Under the pieces are notes generated by a model, which saw only the letters and a program-made list of their open reading frames with translations, had not been told where the DNA came from and made no database searches. A DNA stretch of 64,000 bases from DASUPK01 sp963743575 (GTDB lineage Bacteria > Actinomycetota > Thermoleophilia > Solirubrobacterales > 70-9): contig CAVUQC010000007.1 in NCBI GenBank assembly GCA_963743575.1, positions 1,612,001 through 1,676,000 of the forward strand, written 5' to 3'. The position numbers and the translations under genes are program-made. Positions 16,201-24,616 of this stretch are shown here, piece after piece. Within the stretch, counting starts at the first letter, position 1. Every line of letters begins with the position of its first letter.

Positions 16201-17573
16201 CCGGACTCAACGGGGCGCCCGCTCCGCTGCCAGGTGCCGACGCCGCCGTTGGCGACGTGCAGGACCCGCTGGAAGCCCTCGCGCTGGAGGATCGAGGCGG
16301 CAAGCCCGCTGCGCTTCCCGCCGCTGCAGATCGCCGCGATCTCTCGATCCCGCGGCAGTTCGCCCTGTCGGTCGGACAGCTCGCCGTAGGGCAGGTTGAC
16401 GGAGCCGGGGATGTGGCCGCCGGCGTACTCGTCCTCGTCGCGGACGTCCAGCACCATCAGGTCGTCGTTCTCCATGCGGCCGGCGAGCTCCTCCGGGTCG
16501 ATCAGCTCGATGCGCCGCACCGGCATGTCCTCGGAGCGCCAGGCGGTCATTCCGCCCTCGAGAAAGCCGCGGACCCGAAGGCCGACCGAGGCGAGCAGCT
16601 CGGCGGCCTCGAGCTCGTAGCCGTCCGAGGCAGCCACGACGATCAGCTCGACCCCGGTCGGGACGACCTTGGCGACCTTGGTTGCGAAGCCGGTCTCGTA
16701 GGCGGAGGCGCTGATCGCTCCCGGGATGTGCGCCTCGTCGAACTGCTCATTGGTGCGCGCGTCGACGAGCAGCGCACCCTCGGCGATCCCGGCCTCGACC
16801 GATCTGGGGGCGAGCGGGATCGGGGTACCCATGTCCTCGATCAGCGGCCCTTGGTTGATCGCGACGATGTGCTCGACGTTGGGCGGCGGCGCTCCCAATG
16901 TCGAGATCGCGTCGTCGACGAATTCGTCCTCGGTCGCGAACCGCAGCGCACGGTTGTGGGCGCGCTCGAAGCCGATCGTGGAGGTCGACTTGTGGTCGAT
17001 GCCGGAGCTGCCGCAGGCCGAGCCGCCTAGGTGCCCCGGCCAGACCTCGACGTCGTCGGGCAACGTCATCAGCCTGTCGTGCAGGGAGTGGAAGATGCCG
17101 GCCGCGCCCTCGCGCTTCTCGATCGCCAGGTCCGGGCGCGCCACGTCGCCTACGAACAGGGAATCCCCGGTCAGCACCGCCCAGGGGTCGCCGCCCCGGT
17201 CGGTGTCGCGGAGCACGAATGACGCGTGTTCGGGCCGGTGCCCGGGGGTGTGGAGCGCCTCGAGGCGGACGCGGCCGAGGTCAAGCCGCCAGCCGTCGGC
17301 GAACGGCTCGTGCGGGTATTCGGCGTCCGCCAGCTCGTGGATGTGGATCGTCGCCCCGGTGGCGCGTGCCAGCCGCCCATGTCCGGAGACATGGTCTGCA
17401 TGGTTGTGGGTCTCGAGCACGTGCTCGATCCGGACGCCGTGCAGCCTGCTCAGTCGCAGGTAGGGCTCGATCGACCACTGCGGATCGACCACGGCCGCGA
17501 CGCCGGCGTCGGTGTCCCCGACGAGATAGGACGCGCAGCTCAGGTCCTCGTGCACGATCTGCCGGAACAGCAC
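16197..17573 (-). CDS. MBL-fold persulfide dioxygenase-like protein with two rhodanese domains
   Basis: 458 residues from GTG 17573. The metallo-beta-lactamase domain (1-240) has the metal motif ETHNHADHVSGHG (HxHxDH), the ligand His of HTPGHRPEH, and GDSLFVGDVARPDL typical of ETHE1-like persulfide dioxygenases. Two rhodanese domains follow (about 255-355 and 360-455). The second has a catalytic Cys (AAICSGGKRSG). The first has no Cys at that position (VVAASDGYEL) and is probably inactive. The same architecture is seen in CstB-type enzymes that detoxify persulfides to thiosulfate and sulfite. TAAGCT-N6-GTG suggests a leaderless mRNA. Confidence 0.88.
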   Translation of the reverse strand: MLFRQIVHEDLSCASYLVGDTDAGVAAVVDPQWSIEPYLRLSRLHGVRIEHVLETHNHADHVSGHGRLARATGATIHIHELADAEYPHEPFADGWRLDLGRVRLEALHTPGHRPEHASFVLRDTDRGGDPWAVLTGDSLFVGDVARPDLAIEKREGAAGIFHSLHDRLMTLPDDVEVWPGHLGGSACGSSGIDHKSTSTIGFERAHNRALRFATEDEFVDDAISTLGAPPPNVEHIVAINQGPLIEDMGTPIPLAPRSVEAGIAEGALLVDARTNEQFDEAHIPGAISASAYETGFATKVAKVVPTGVELIVVAASDGYELEAAELLASVGLRVRGFLEGGMTAWRSEDMPVRRIELIDPEELAGRMENDDLMVLDVRDEDEYAGGHIPGSVNLPYGELSDRQGELPRDREIAAICSGGKRSGLAASILQREGFQRVLHVANGGVGTWQRSGRPVESG

Positions 17574-17579
17574 CAGGTC

Positions 17580-17585
17580 AGCTTA
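17580..17585 (-). promoter_or_regulatory. -10 element of a leaderless promoter (TAAGCT)
   Basis: On the minus strand TAAGCT lies six bases before GTG 17573 with no ribosome site. It is in the 19-base gap after the crotonase stop, so the MBL gene can be transcribed on its own. Confidence 0.55.
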
Positions 17586-17592
17586 GGCTCGG

Positions 17593-18387
17593 CTAGGAGC
17601 CGGTGAAGCTCGGCGGGCGCTTCTCGACGAAGGCCAGCACGCCCTCGATGAAGTCCTTGCTCTGACCCTGGCCCTTCTGGGCGTCCGCCTCGGCGTCGAG
17701 CTGCCCGTCGAGGTCGGCGTACAGCCTCCGGTTGAGCAGCCGTTTCGCTCCGGCGTACGAGAGCGTCGGCCCGTTGGCGAGCTTCTCCAGCAGGGCGGAG
17801 GAGGCGGATTCGAGCTCGTCGTCTCCGACCACGCGGTTGATCAGGCCCCAGTCGAGCGCCTGCTTCGCACGGACGCGCTCCCCGAGCATCGCCATCTCGG
17901 CGGCTCGTGCGTATCCCACCCGGGCGGGGATGAAGGCGGTCGAGCCCCCGTCCGGCACCAGGCCGATGTTGACGAAGGCGAGCAGGAAGTAGGCGGACTC
18001 CGCGGCGATGACCAGGTCGGCGGCGAGCGCCAGCGAGCAGCCGATGCCGACGGCTGGCCCGTTCACCGCCGAAACCACCGGCTTGGGCATCTCCCGGAGG
18101 CCGGTGACGATCGGGTGATAGCGCTCCTTCAGGCGGGCGCTCAGGTCGGGGACGCCGTCGTCGCCGGACCCGCGCTGCTCCTTCAGGTCAGCGCCGGAGG
18201 AGAAGCCTCGTCCGGCGCCGGTGATCAGGACGGCGCGGATCTCGTCGTCGGTCCCGACCGTGTTCACGGCGTCCAGCAGATCCACTCCGAACTGCTCGTT
18301 CCAGGCATTCAGCGCATCGGGCCGGTTCAGCAGGATCCGGGCGGCCGGCCCGTCGGTGGTGACATCGACCGTCTCATGGGAGGCCAC
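17593..18387 (-). CDS. Enoyl-CoA hydratase/isomerase (crotonase) family
   Basis: 264 residues from GTG 18387, the usual crotonase length. The oxyanion-hole segment is GFSSGADLKEQ with AVNGPAVGIGCSLALAADLV. The acid position reads NIGLVPDGGSTAFIP, with Asp where hydratases have Glu, as in PaaG-like isomerases. So it may be a 1,2-epoxyphenylacetyl-CoA isomerase-like or other enoyl-CoA isomerase rather than a plain hydratase. It starts 25 bases from the divergent esterase-monooxygenase gene and shares its promoter region. No other beta-oxidation gene is adjacent. Confidence 0.85.
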   Translation of the reverse strand: MASHETVDVTTDGPAARILLNRPDALNAWNEQFGVDLLDAVNTVGTDDEIRAVLITGAGRGFSSGADLKEQRGSGDDGVPDLSARLKERYHPIVTGLREMPKPVVSAVNGPAVGIGCSLALAADLVIAAESAYFLLAFVNIGLVPDGGSTAFIPARVGYARAAEMAMLGERVRAKQALDWGLINRVVGDDELESASSALLEKLANGPTLSYAGAKRLLNRRLYADLDGQLDAEADAQKGQGQSKDFIEGVLAFVEKRPPSFTGS

Positions 18388-18393
18388 GGCTGA

Positions 18394-18399
18394 ACCCTA
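18394..18399 (-). promoter_or_regulatory. -10 element of a leaderless promoter (TAGGGT) for the crotonase
   Basis: Minus-strand TAGGGT lies six bases before GTG 18387. It overlaps by two bases the plus-strand TATTCT of the divergent gene, so the two promoters should exclude each other. Confidence 0.6.
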
Positions 18400-18403
18400 T
18401 TCT
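18398..18403 (+). promoter_or_regulatory. -10-like TATTCT for the esterase-monooxygenase gene
   Basis: TATTCT lies nine bases before GTG 18413 with no Shine-Dalgarno. It shares the bases TA with the opposing -10. Confidence 0.45.
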
Positions 18404-18412
18404 CCTGGGCTC

Positions 18413-20821
18413 GTGAGCCGGTATCTGCCCACCGTTGTGGTCAAGGGACTGACGCGGCTGCTCCAGCGCTCGATCCAGCGCACCTGGATCCCGGTTCGCG
18501 CGCAGCGCGCCTGGACCGAGGCCGCCGCCGCGATCACGCGGATCCCGCCCGGCGTCTCGGTGGTGCATGGGTCGCTCGGGGGCCGCCCCTGCGACCGCCT
18601 GGTTCCGCCGGACGCGAATGAGGAACGGGCGGTGCTCTACCTCCACGGAGGCGGCTATCTGCTCGGCTCGCCCCGCACCCACCGCGGACTCGCCGCCCAG
18701 ATTGCCCAGGCGGGAGGGGCACCGGTCCATCTGCTCGACTACCGGCTCGCCCCTGAGCACGTCCACCCGGCGGCGCTCGAGGACTCGATGGGCGCCTATC
18801 GCGAGCTGCTCGAGAGTGGCTTCGACCCCCAATCGATCGTGATCGCCGGGGACTCGGCAGGTGGGGGGCTGGCTGTGGCGCTCGCGGCGCGCCTGCGCGA
18901 CGCGGGGGAGCCGGAGCCCGCCGGACTCGCGATCCTGAACGGCTGGCTCGATCTGACCAATTCGGGTTCGTCGGTCTCGGTGAATGCCGGCAAGGACTTT
19001 GGGCTGCGCGGGGACCTGATCGAGCAGGGCACCGAGCTCTACCGAGGCACCTCGGATCCGGCCGACCCCGAGCTCTCGCCGCTCTTTGCGGACCTGCACG
19101 GCCTCCCTGCGACCTACCTTCAGGTGGGGACGCACGACCTCCTGCTGGACGACTCCGACCGCTTCGCCGAGCGCGCCCGCGCCGCGGGGGTCGACGTCTC
19201 CTACGCCCGCTTCGACGGCATGTGGCATGACTTCCAGCTTGCGGCCGGGCTGCTGCGCGAGGCAGACGAGGCCATGGCCGACCTGGGTCGCTGCCTGGAT
19301 GACATCTGGGCAGGCCGTCCCCTCGCGGAGCGGCCCCCGATCGCGCTCATCGGCTCGGGCAACGGTGGGCCCCCAAAGCCGCCGCGGGTAGCGATCATCG
19401 GCGCCGGCTTCGGGGGACTGGGTCTCGCCATCACCCTGAAGAAGGCCGAGATCGAAGAGCTGACGATCTTCGAGAAGGCCGACGGGGTCGGAGGAGTGTG
19501 GCGCCACAACACCTATCCGGGGGCGACCTGCGACGTGCCCTCGCTGCTCTATTCGTTCTCCTTCGAGCCGAATCCGGATTGGACTCGGCAGTACCCGCCC
19601 CAGGCCGAGATCCTCGACTACCTCGAGCGCTGCGCGGCCGAATACGGCCTCGAGCGGCATTTGCGGCTCAGCACCGAGGTCGAGCGCGCGGACTTCGATG
19701 AGGAGGCGGGCGTCTGGCGTATCCGGACGACGGAGGGGGACGTGATCGAGGCAGAGGTCCTGGTGTCCGCTTGCGGCCAGCTCAGCCTGCCGGCCCTGGG
19801 GCGGATTCCGGGAGCGGAGCGTTTCCGCGGGCCGATCTTCCACACGGCCCAATGGGACCACTCGGTCGAACTGGAGGGCAAGCGGGTGGCCGTGGTCGGG
19901 ACCGGCGCGAGCACCATCCAGGTGGTGCCCGCGATCGCCCCGCGGGTCGGCAAGCTCGACGTCTACCAGCGCTCGGCGCCCTACGTGCTCCCGAAGAAGG
20001 ACCGGCCGTTCAGAGGCTGGGAGCGCACCCTGTTCCGGCGGTTCCCGCCGCTCCGCCTGGTCGAGCGGTTCCTCGTCTGGCTGCGCTTCGAGGTCTTCGT
20101 CTCGGCCTTCAACCAGTTCAGCCCGATGGGACGGGTCGGCACGAGGATGGCGGACCGGCAGCTGCGCGACCAGATCGAAGACCCCGAACTCCGCAGCGCG
20201 CTGATGCCCGACCACGTGCTCGGCTGCAAGCGAGTCCTGATCTCGGACGAGTACTACCCGGCGTTCGCCCGGGACAACGTCGAGCTGATCGCCCAGGGCG
20301 TGAGGGAGCTGACCGAGACCGGCATCCTCGCCGAGGACGGCACCGAGCGCCCGGTTGACGTGATCGTGCTCTCGACCGGATTCGAGAGCACCCGCTTCCT
20401 CGCTCCGATGGAGATTCGCGGGCGCGACGGCCTCGACCTGAATGAGGTCTGGAGCGAGGGGGCCAGCGCGTACCTGGGCATGACCGTCGCCGGCTTTCCC
20501 AACCTCTTCGTCATGTACGGGCCAAACACGAACCTCGGCTCCGGGTCGATCGTCTTCCAGCTCGAGAGCCAGATGAGCTACATCGCCGATGCGGTGGAGA
20601 GACTGCGCCGGCGTGGTGGCTGGCTCGCCGTGCGTCCCGACGTCGTTGACGCGTTCGACCGCGAGATGCAGGAACGCCTCTCCACCTCGGTCTGGCAGAC
20701 CGGCTGCCACAACTGGTACGTCGACGAGAACGGGCGGAACTCGAACAACTGGCCCGGCTTCACGCTCGAGTACCGGCGGCGCACGCGGCGGCTCGACCCG
20801 GCCGAGTACGAGTTCAGCTGA
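18413..20821 (+). CDS. Fusion of HSL-type esterase and Baeyer-Villiger monooxygenase
   Basis: About 802 residues from GTG 18413. Residues 1-320 form a hormone-sensitive-lipase-type esterase with HGGGYLLGS (oxyanion hole), GDSAGGG (nucleophile Ser near 148), Asp in VGTHDLLLDDSD and His in GMWHDFQL. After a short Pro/Gly linker, residues ~325-802 form a type I BVMO: IIGAGFGGLG for FAD, the fingerprint FRGPIFHTAQWD (FxGxxxHxxxWD) near 471-482, and VVGTGAS for NADPH. A BVMO turns ketones into esters and the esterase would cleave them, so both steps may sit in one chain. This is seen directly as an unbroken frame; the substrate is unknown. Its end overlaps the convergent threonine dehydratase by eight bases. 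Confidence 0.88.
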   Translation: MSRYLPTVVVKGLTRLLQRSIQRTWIPVRAQRAWTEAAAAITRIPPGVSVVHGSLGGRPCDRLVPPDANEERAVLYLHGGGYLLGSPRTHRGLAAQIAQAGGAPVHLLDYRLAPEHVHPAALEDSMGAYRELLESGFDPQSIVIAGDSAGGGLAVALAARLRDAGEPEPAGLAILNGWLDLTNSGSSVSVNAGKDFGLRGDLIEQGTELYRGTSDPADPELSPLFADLHGLPATYLQVGTHDLLLDDSDRFAERARAAGVDVSYARFDGMWHDFQLAAGLLREADEAMADLGRCLDDIWAGRPLAERPPIALIGSGNGGPPKPPRVAIIGAGFGGLGLAITLKKAEIEELTIFEKADGVGGVWRHNTYPGATCDVPSLLYSFSFEPNPDWTRQYPPQAEILDYLERCAAEYGLERHLRLSTEVERADFDEEAGVWRIRTTEGDVIEAEVLVSACGQLSLPALGRIPGAERFRGPIFHTAQWDHSVELEGKRVAVVGTGASTIQVVPAIAPRVGKLDVYQRSAPYVLPKKDRPFRGWERTLFRRFPPLRLVERFLVWLRFEVFVSAFNQFSPMGRVGTRMADRQLRDQIEDPELRSALMPDHVLGCKRVLISDEYYPAFARDNVELIAQGVRELTETGILAEDGTERPVDVIVLSTGFESTRFLAPMEIRGRDGLDLNEVWSEGASAYLGMTVAGFPNLFVMYGPNTNLGSGSIVFQLESQMSYIADAVERLRRRGGWLAVRPDVVDAFDREMQERLSTSVWQTGCHNWYVDENGRNSNNWPGFTLEYRRRTRRLDPAEYEFS

Positions 20822-21968
20822 GCACGTCGGGCTTGTAGCCCATCTCCCTGAGGTTGCCGAGGAGGCGCTCGGCGTGATCGGGGCCCCGGGTCTCTATCAC
20901 GAGCTCGATCCCGGTCTCGCTGACCGCCAGCCCGACGCCCTCCCGGACGTGATCGACGTCGATCAGGTTCCCGCCGCCTTCGCCGATCATGGTGAGCAGT
21001 GCAGCCAGGGAGCCGGGCTCGTCGGGGATCTTGGTGAAGATCCGCAGGCGCCTGCCGCGCCCGGTCTCGTGGTGGCGCGCGAGATCAGCCAGGACGCCGG
21101 TGTCGATGTTGCCCCCCGAGAGGATCAGCACGGTGGTTCCAGAGGCCGCCGGCGCGACCTGCTCCCCGACCAGTGCGGCCACCCCGACTGCGCCCGCGCC
21201 CTCGACGACGAGCTTGGTCCGCTCGAGCAGCAGCATGATCGCCTCGGCGATTGCATCCTCCTCCACCGTCACCACCTCGTCGAGCAGCTGCTCGAGCATG
21301 GGCTCGGTGATCTCCCCCGGCTGCTTCACGGCGATGCCGTCGGCGAGCGCGCATTGAGAGCGGATCCCGACGATCTCGACATCGGGATGCACCGCCTTGA
21401 TCGCGGTCGCGATCCCGGACGCGAGGCCCCCGCCGCCAACCGGAATCAACACCTTCGAGAGGTCCTCGACCTCCTCGACCAGCTCCAGGCCGATCGTCCC
21501 CTGGCCGGCGATGACCGCGGGATCGTCAAAAGGGTGGATGAAGGCGAGCCCCTCGCTCTCGGCATGGGCGCGCGCGTCCACGACGGAGGCGTCGATCGAC
21601 TCGCCCTGAAGCACGATCTTCGCACCGGACTCACGCGCCGCGGCGATCTTGGCGAGGGCGGCCCGCTCAGGCATGAAGATGGTCGCCGCCAGCCCGCGCG
21701 ATCGAGCTGCGTATGCCACCGATTGACCGTGGTTCCCGGCGCTCGCCGCCACGACGCCCTCTGTCCCCTCCTCGATGGCGGCGATCTTGTTGAGCGCGCC
21801 GCGCAGCTTGAAGGAGCCGGTGCGCTGGAGGTTCTCAGCCTTCAGGGCGATGGTCCCACCGGTGGTGCGAGAGAGGTAGCGGGTCTCGAAGACGTACGTG
21901 CGCCGGACGATGTCTGCGACCACCTCCCGGGCGGCCTCGATGTCTCCCAGGGAGACCTGTTCGCTCAA
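20814..21968 (-). CDS. Threonine ammonia-lyase with C-terminal ACT domain
   Basis: 384 residues from TTG 21968. The PLP lysine is in LQRTGSFKLRGALNKI, with SAGNHGQSVAYAA and the phosphate-binding loop VGGGGLASGIATA following. An ACT domain occupies about 310-384 (LRIFTKIPDEPGSLAALLTMI). This length and single ACT match catabolic-type or single-ACT threonine dehydratases that convert threonine to 2-oxobutyrate and ammonia. The TTG start overlaps the TGA stop of the upstream RidA gene (TTGA), so the two are coupled. RidA removes the reactive enamine released by this very enzyme, which supports both assignments. Confidence 0.88.
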   Translation of the reverse strand: MSEQVSLGDIEAAREVVADIVRRTYVFETRYLSRTTGGTIALKAENLQRTGSFKLRGALNKIAAIEEGTEGVVAASAGNHGQSVAYAARSRGLAATIFMPERAALAKIAAARESGAKIVLQGESIDASVVDARAHAESEGLAFIHPFDDPAVIAGQGTIGLELVEEVEDLSKVLIPVGGGGLASGIATAIKAVHPDVEIVGIRSQCALADGIAVKQPGEITEPMLEQLLDEVVTVEEDAIAEAIMLLLERTKLVVEGAGAVGVAALVGEQVAPAASGTTVLILSGGNIDTGVLADLARHHETGRGRRLRIFTKIPDEPGSLAALLTMIGEGGGNLIDVDHVREGVGLAVSETGIELVIETRGPDHAERLLGNLREMGYKPDVLS

Positions 21969-22366
21969 GGCGAGAGGGGCACGGTGGCATCCATCTCGAC
22001 GAGGGCGCCCTTGGGAAGAGCGGCCACGCCGACCGTGGAGCGAACCGGGAAGGGCTTGTGGAAGAAGGTCGCGTAGACGTCGTTCACGTCCGGGAACTGG
22101 GTCATGTCGGTCAGATAGATGCCGATGCGCGCCGCTGCCGTGAGCTCTGTGCCCGCGGCCCGGCAGATCGCCTCGAGGCTCTGCAGGCAGCGGCTGGCCT
22201 GCTCGGTGATGCCGCCCTCGACCAGCTCTCCGCTCTCGGGGTCGAGTGGCACCTGGCCGCTGACGTAGAGCACGCCGCCGGCGATCACGGCCTGCGAGTA
22301 GGGGCCGATCGGGGCGGGCGCTTCCCCGGTCTCGATGGTTCGCCTCTCGCTTTGGGATGCATCCAT
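21965..22366 (-). CDS. RidA family reactive enamine/imine deaminase
   Basis: 133 residues. ATG 22366 is preferred to the longer frame because CTGGAGG sits five bases upstream. The protein has PAPIGPYSQAVIAGGVLYVSGQVP and the conserved end RSTVGVAALPKGALVEMDAT, with the catalytic Arg in VRSTV. RidA hydrolyses 2-aminoacrylate and 2-aminocrotonate made by PLP dehydratases. It is directly upstream of, and overlaps by four bases, a threonine dehydratase. It is divergent from a glutamine amidotransferase gene 35 bases away. Confidence 0.9.
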   Translation of the reverse strand: MDASQSERRTIETGEAPAPIGPYSQAVIAGGVLYVSGQVPLDPESGELVEGGITEQASRCLQSLEAICRAAGTELTAAARIGIYLTDMTQFPDVNDVYATFFHKPFPVRSTVGVAALPKGALVEMDATVPLSP

Positions 22367-22401
22367 GCCGGCCTCCAGTTGGATTCGCCAGTATCTCACC
22401 G

Positions 22402-23106
22402 ATGAGAGCGCTCACCATCGTGCATCAACGCGACGCGGGCCCGGGTGTGTTCGCCGACGAGATGCGCGAGCGTGGACTGCAGGTGGACGAGTGGCTGCTC
22501 CCGGAGCGCGGAACCGCACCGGCCGTCGAGATCGCGGACTACGACGCCATTCTCACCTTCGGCGGCGCGATGCACGCCGACCAGGAGGACCTCCATCCCT
22601 GGCTGCGCCTCGAGAAGGACTTCCTCGCGGCGATGATCGACGACGCGATGCCCGTGCTCGCCGTCTGCCTCGGCTCACAGCTGCTCGCCGAGGCGGCGGG
22701 CGGATCGGCTCGGCGGGCGAGCGAGCCGGAGATCGGGTGGCATCGCGTCGAGGTGACCGAGGAGGGGAGAGCCGACCCGCTGCTGGGAGCAATGGCGCCG
22801 AGCTTCGAGGCCTTCCAGTGGCACAGCTACGAGGCCCTGCCGCCCGAGTCCGCCACGGTCCTCGCCCGCAGCCCGGTCTGCGCGCAGGCCTACCGGATCG
22901 GCGAGGTTGCCTGGGCGATCCAGTTCCACGCCGAGGTGAGCGCAGGGGACGCGCAGGATTGGATCGACGACTACCGCTCCGACGAAGACGCGGTCAGGAT
23001 CGGCGTCGATCCGGAGGCGCTGCGGACCGAAACCCGAGAGAAGATCGATGACTGGAACCGGCGCGGGCGCGAGCTCTGCGGCCGATTCCTGGACGCGGTC
23101 GACTAG
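22402..23106 (+). CDS. Class I glutamine amidotransferase
   Basis: 234 residues from ATG 22402; upstream in-frame codons lie in the RidA promoter region. The nucleophile Cys near 89 is in PVLAVCLGSQLLAEAAGG and the His in WAIQFHAEV, with a later Glu. The domain resembles the stand-alone GMP-synthase-like GATase group, which includes gamma-glutamyl hydrolases as well as true amidotransferases. The gene lies at the left edge of a gamma-glutamylation gene set (24-30 kb), so a deglutamylase role is possible but unproven. No Shine-Dalgarno; TATCTC in the gap is a poor -10. Confidence 0.8.
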   Translation: MRALTIVHQRDAGPGVFADEMRERGLQVDEWLLPERGTAPAVEIADYDAILTFGGAMHADQEDLHPWLRLEKDFLAAMIDDAMPVLAVCLGSQLLAEAAGGSARRASEPEIGWHRVEVTEEGRADPLLGAMAPSFEAFQWHSYEALPPESATVLARSPVCAQAYRIGEVAWAIQFHAEVSAGDAQDWIDDYRSDEDAVRIGVDPEALRTETREKIDDWNRRGRELCGRFLDAVD

Positions 23107-23113
23107 CGAGCGG

Positions 23114-23860
23114 CTACTTGTGCTTCTTCTTCGGCTTCTTGCCGAAGGTGAGATCGACCGGCGTGGTGTCGGAGACCGCGGTGCCCGCGGGGATGCTGGT
23201 CGCCTTTACGAACTTCGCCTGCTTGCGCTTCGCCCTCTTCTTCGGCTTCAGGATCTGGCCGACCGGGCAATCAGCGGCGGCGAGGGCGGAGCTGGCGGCT
23301 GCCTGCTTCGTCCCAATGACATTAGGCACGAGGCAATAGCGAACCGTCGCATTGAAGGCGTAGTTGTTCGTGTCGCTCGTCGTGAACAGCAAGGGCGCGG
23401 GCCCGCCGACCATGGCCGGGGACTCAAGGATGACCCTCGATCCGGTGCCCGACTGGGCGAGGCTGGTGCCTCCTCCATCGACCAGCGCGATCAGGTCCCC
23501 CTTGTGGATCGGCAGGCTGGTTGGCTGCGGAGGGGACGGTGAAGGGTCAAAGACGAGCTGGCGCTCGTCGTCCCCGGCGAGCGCGACGTACGAGACGGCG
23601 CCGAGCTTGTGCAGGATCCGCAGCGCGAAACTGCCGTCGGGCCTCCCGACCGCCCAGCTGGTCACGGTCCCATCGACTGGCGAGGCGGGATCGGAGCCGT
23701 CGATCAGCTTCGTGTTGAAGAAGGTGCGCGCGCCGCTGAAGCCGCTCGTCGTGTAGCTCGGGTTCGTCAGCGGGTTGCCGATCGTGATCGTGTTGGCCTG
23801 CGCGCCGGCCGCTCCCAGGAGCGCAATCGCCAAGGCCAGCAGGAATGTCTTGCGAAACAC
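23114..23860 (-). CDS. Secreted protein with C-terminal PASTA-like domain
   Basis: 248 residues from GTG 23860. A signal peptide (FLLALAIALLGAAGAQA) is followed by a beta-rich domain of unknown type (about 20-170) and a PASTA-like module (CLVPNVIGTKQAAASSALAA...PAGTAVSDTTPVDLTFG). The end is Lys-rich (GKKPKKKHK). PASTA modules usually bind peptidoglycan or beta-lactams when attached to kinases or PBPs, and here the module ends a secreted protein. Cys pairs lie in the PASTA part. TAGGCT-N6-GTG indicates its own leaderless promoter, whose TAG is also the stop codon of the upstream SDR gene. Confidence 0.65.
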   Translation of the reverse strand: MFRKTFLLALAIALLGAAGAQANTITIGNPLTNPSYTTSGFSGARTFFNTKLIDGSDPASPVDGTVTSWAVGRPDGSFALRILHKLGAVSYVALAGDDERQLVFDPSPSPPQPTSLPIHKGDLIALVDGGGTSLAQSGTGSRVILESPAMVGGPAPLLFTTSDTNNYAFNATVRYCLVPNVIGTKQAAASSALAAADCPVGQILKPKKRAKRKQAKFVKATSIPAGTAVSDTTPVDLTFGKKPKKKHK

Positions 23861-23866
23861 TCCGGG

Positions 23867-23872
23867 AGCCTA
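23867..23872 (-). promoter_or_regulatory. -10 element of a leaderless promoter (TAGGCT) using the upstream stop codon
   Basis: Minus-strand TAGGCT lies six bases before GTG 23860. Its first three bases are the TAG stop of the SDR gene (23870-23872). Confidence 0.5.
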
Positions 23873-24616
23873 CTCGGGCGTGACATACGCCCCGGAGAGC
23901 CCGCCGTCGACCAGGAAGGTCGAGGCGGTCACGTAGGAGCTGTCATCGCTCGCGAGGAAGAGCGCGCCTTGCGCGATCTCGCGGGCCTCCCCGAAACGGC
24001 CCATCGGCACGTGCACCAGACGGCGGGCCGCCCGATCGGGGTCTTTCGCAAAGAGCTCCTGGAGCAGGGGCGTGTTGACTGGGCCTGGGCAGAGAGCGTT
24101 GACGCGAACTCCCTCCTTGCCGAACTGCACCCCGAGCTCGCGCGAGAGGGCGAGGACCCCGCCCTTCGAGGCGGTGTAGGAGATCTGCGAGGTCGCGGCG
24201 CCCATCACCGCGACGAACGAGGCGGTGTTGACCACGGAGCCCCCGCCAGCCTCCTGCAGGTAGGGGATGCCGTACTTGCAGCAGAGGAAGACCGACTTCA
24301 GGTTCACGTCCTGGACCCGCTGCCAGGTCTCGAGCGTGGTATCCAGGGCCGACTGATCGTCGGGCGGGTTGATCCCGGCGTTGTTGAAGAGGACGTCGAT
24401 GCCGCCCATCTCGCTCGCCGCCTTGGCGTATATCTCCCGGACCGAGTCCTCATCGGCGACGTCAGCCTGCAGGGCGAGCTCGCCCTCAGCACCCTCCGCG
24501 AGGTCGACGCCGACGACCCGGGCGCCCTCCTCGGCGAAGAGCCGCGCGGACTCGGCGCCGATGCCACTCGCAGCACCTGTGATCACACACACCTTCCCCT
24601 CGAGGCGTCCTGGCAT
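23870..24616 (-). CDS. Short-chain dehydrogenase/reductase
   Basis: 248 residues, classical SDR. NAD(P) motif TGAASGIGAES, then NNAGINPP, catalytic Ser in NTASFVAVMG, YTASK (Tyr-xxx-Lys), and LVDGGLSG near the end. VDLAE after the second strand, with an Asp, suggests NAD preference. It starts right after the aldehyde dehydrogenase stop (TGAATG) with AGGAGG upstream, so it is the second gene of that operon. In this context it may oxidise or reduce an intermediate of amine or alcohol breakdown; the substrate is not known. Confidence 0.88.
   Translation of the reverse strand: MPGRLEGKVCVITGAASGIGAESARLFAEEGARVVGVDLAEGAEGELALQADVADEDSVREIYAKAASEMGGIDVLFNNAGINPPDDQSALDTTLETWQRVQDVNLKSVFLCCKYGIPYLQEAGGGSVVNTASFVAVMGAATSQISYTASKGGVLALSRELGVQFGKEGVRVNALCPGPVNTPLLQELFAKDPDRAARRLVHVPMGRFGEAREIAQGALFLASDDSSYVTASTFLVDGGLSGAYVTPE

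Noticed and set aside
18374..20710. A 778-codon open frame on the minus strand opposite the esterase-monooxygenase gene
   Set aside because: It mirrors a well supported gene and its translation is Arg/Glu/His-rich with no domain. Long antisense frames are expected in high-GC DNA.
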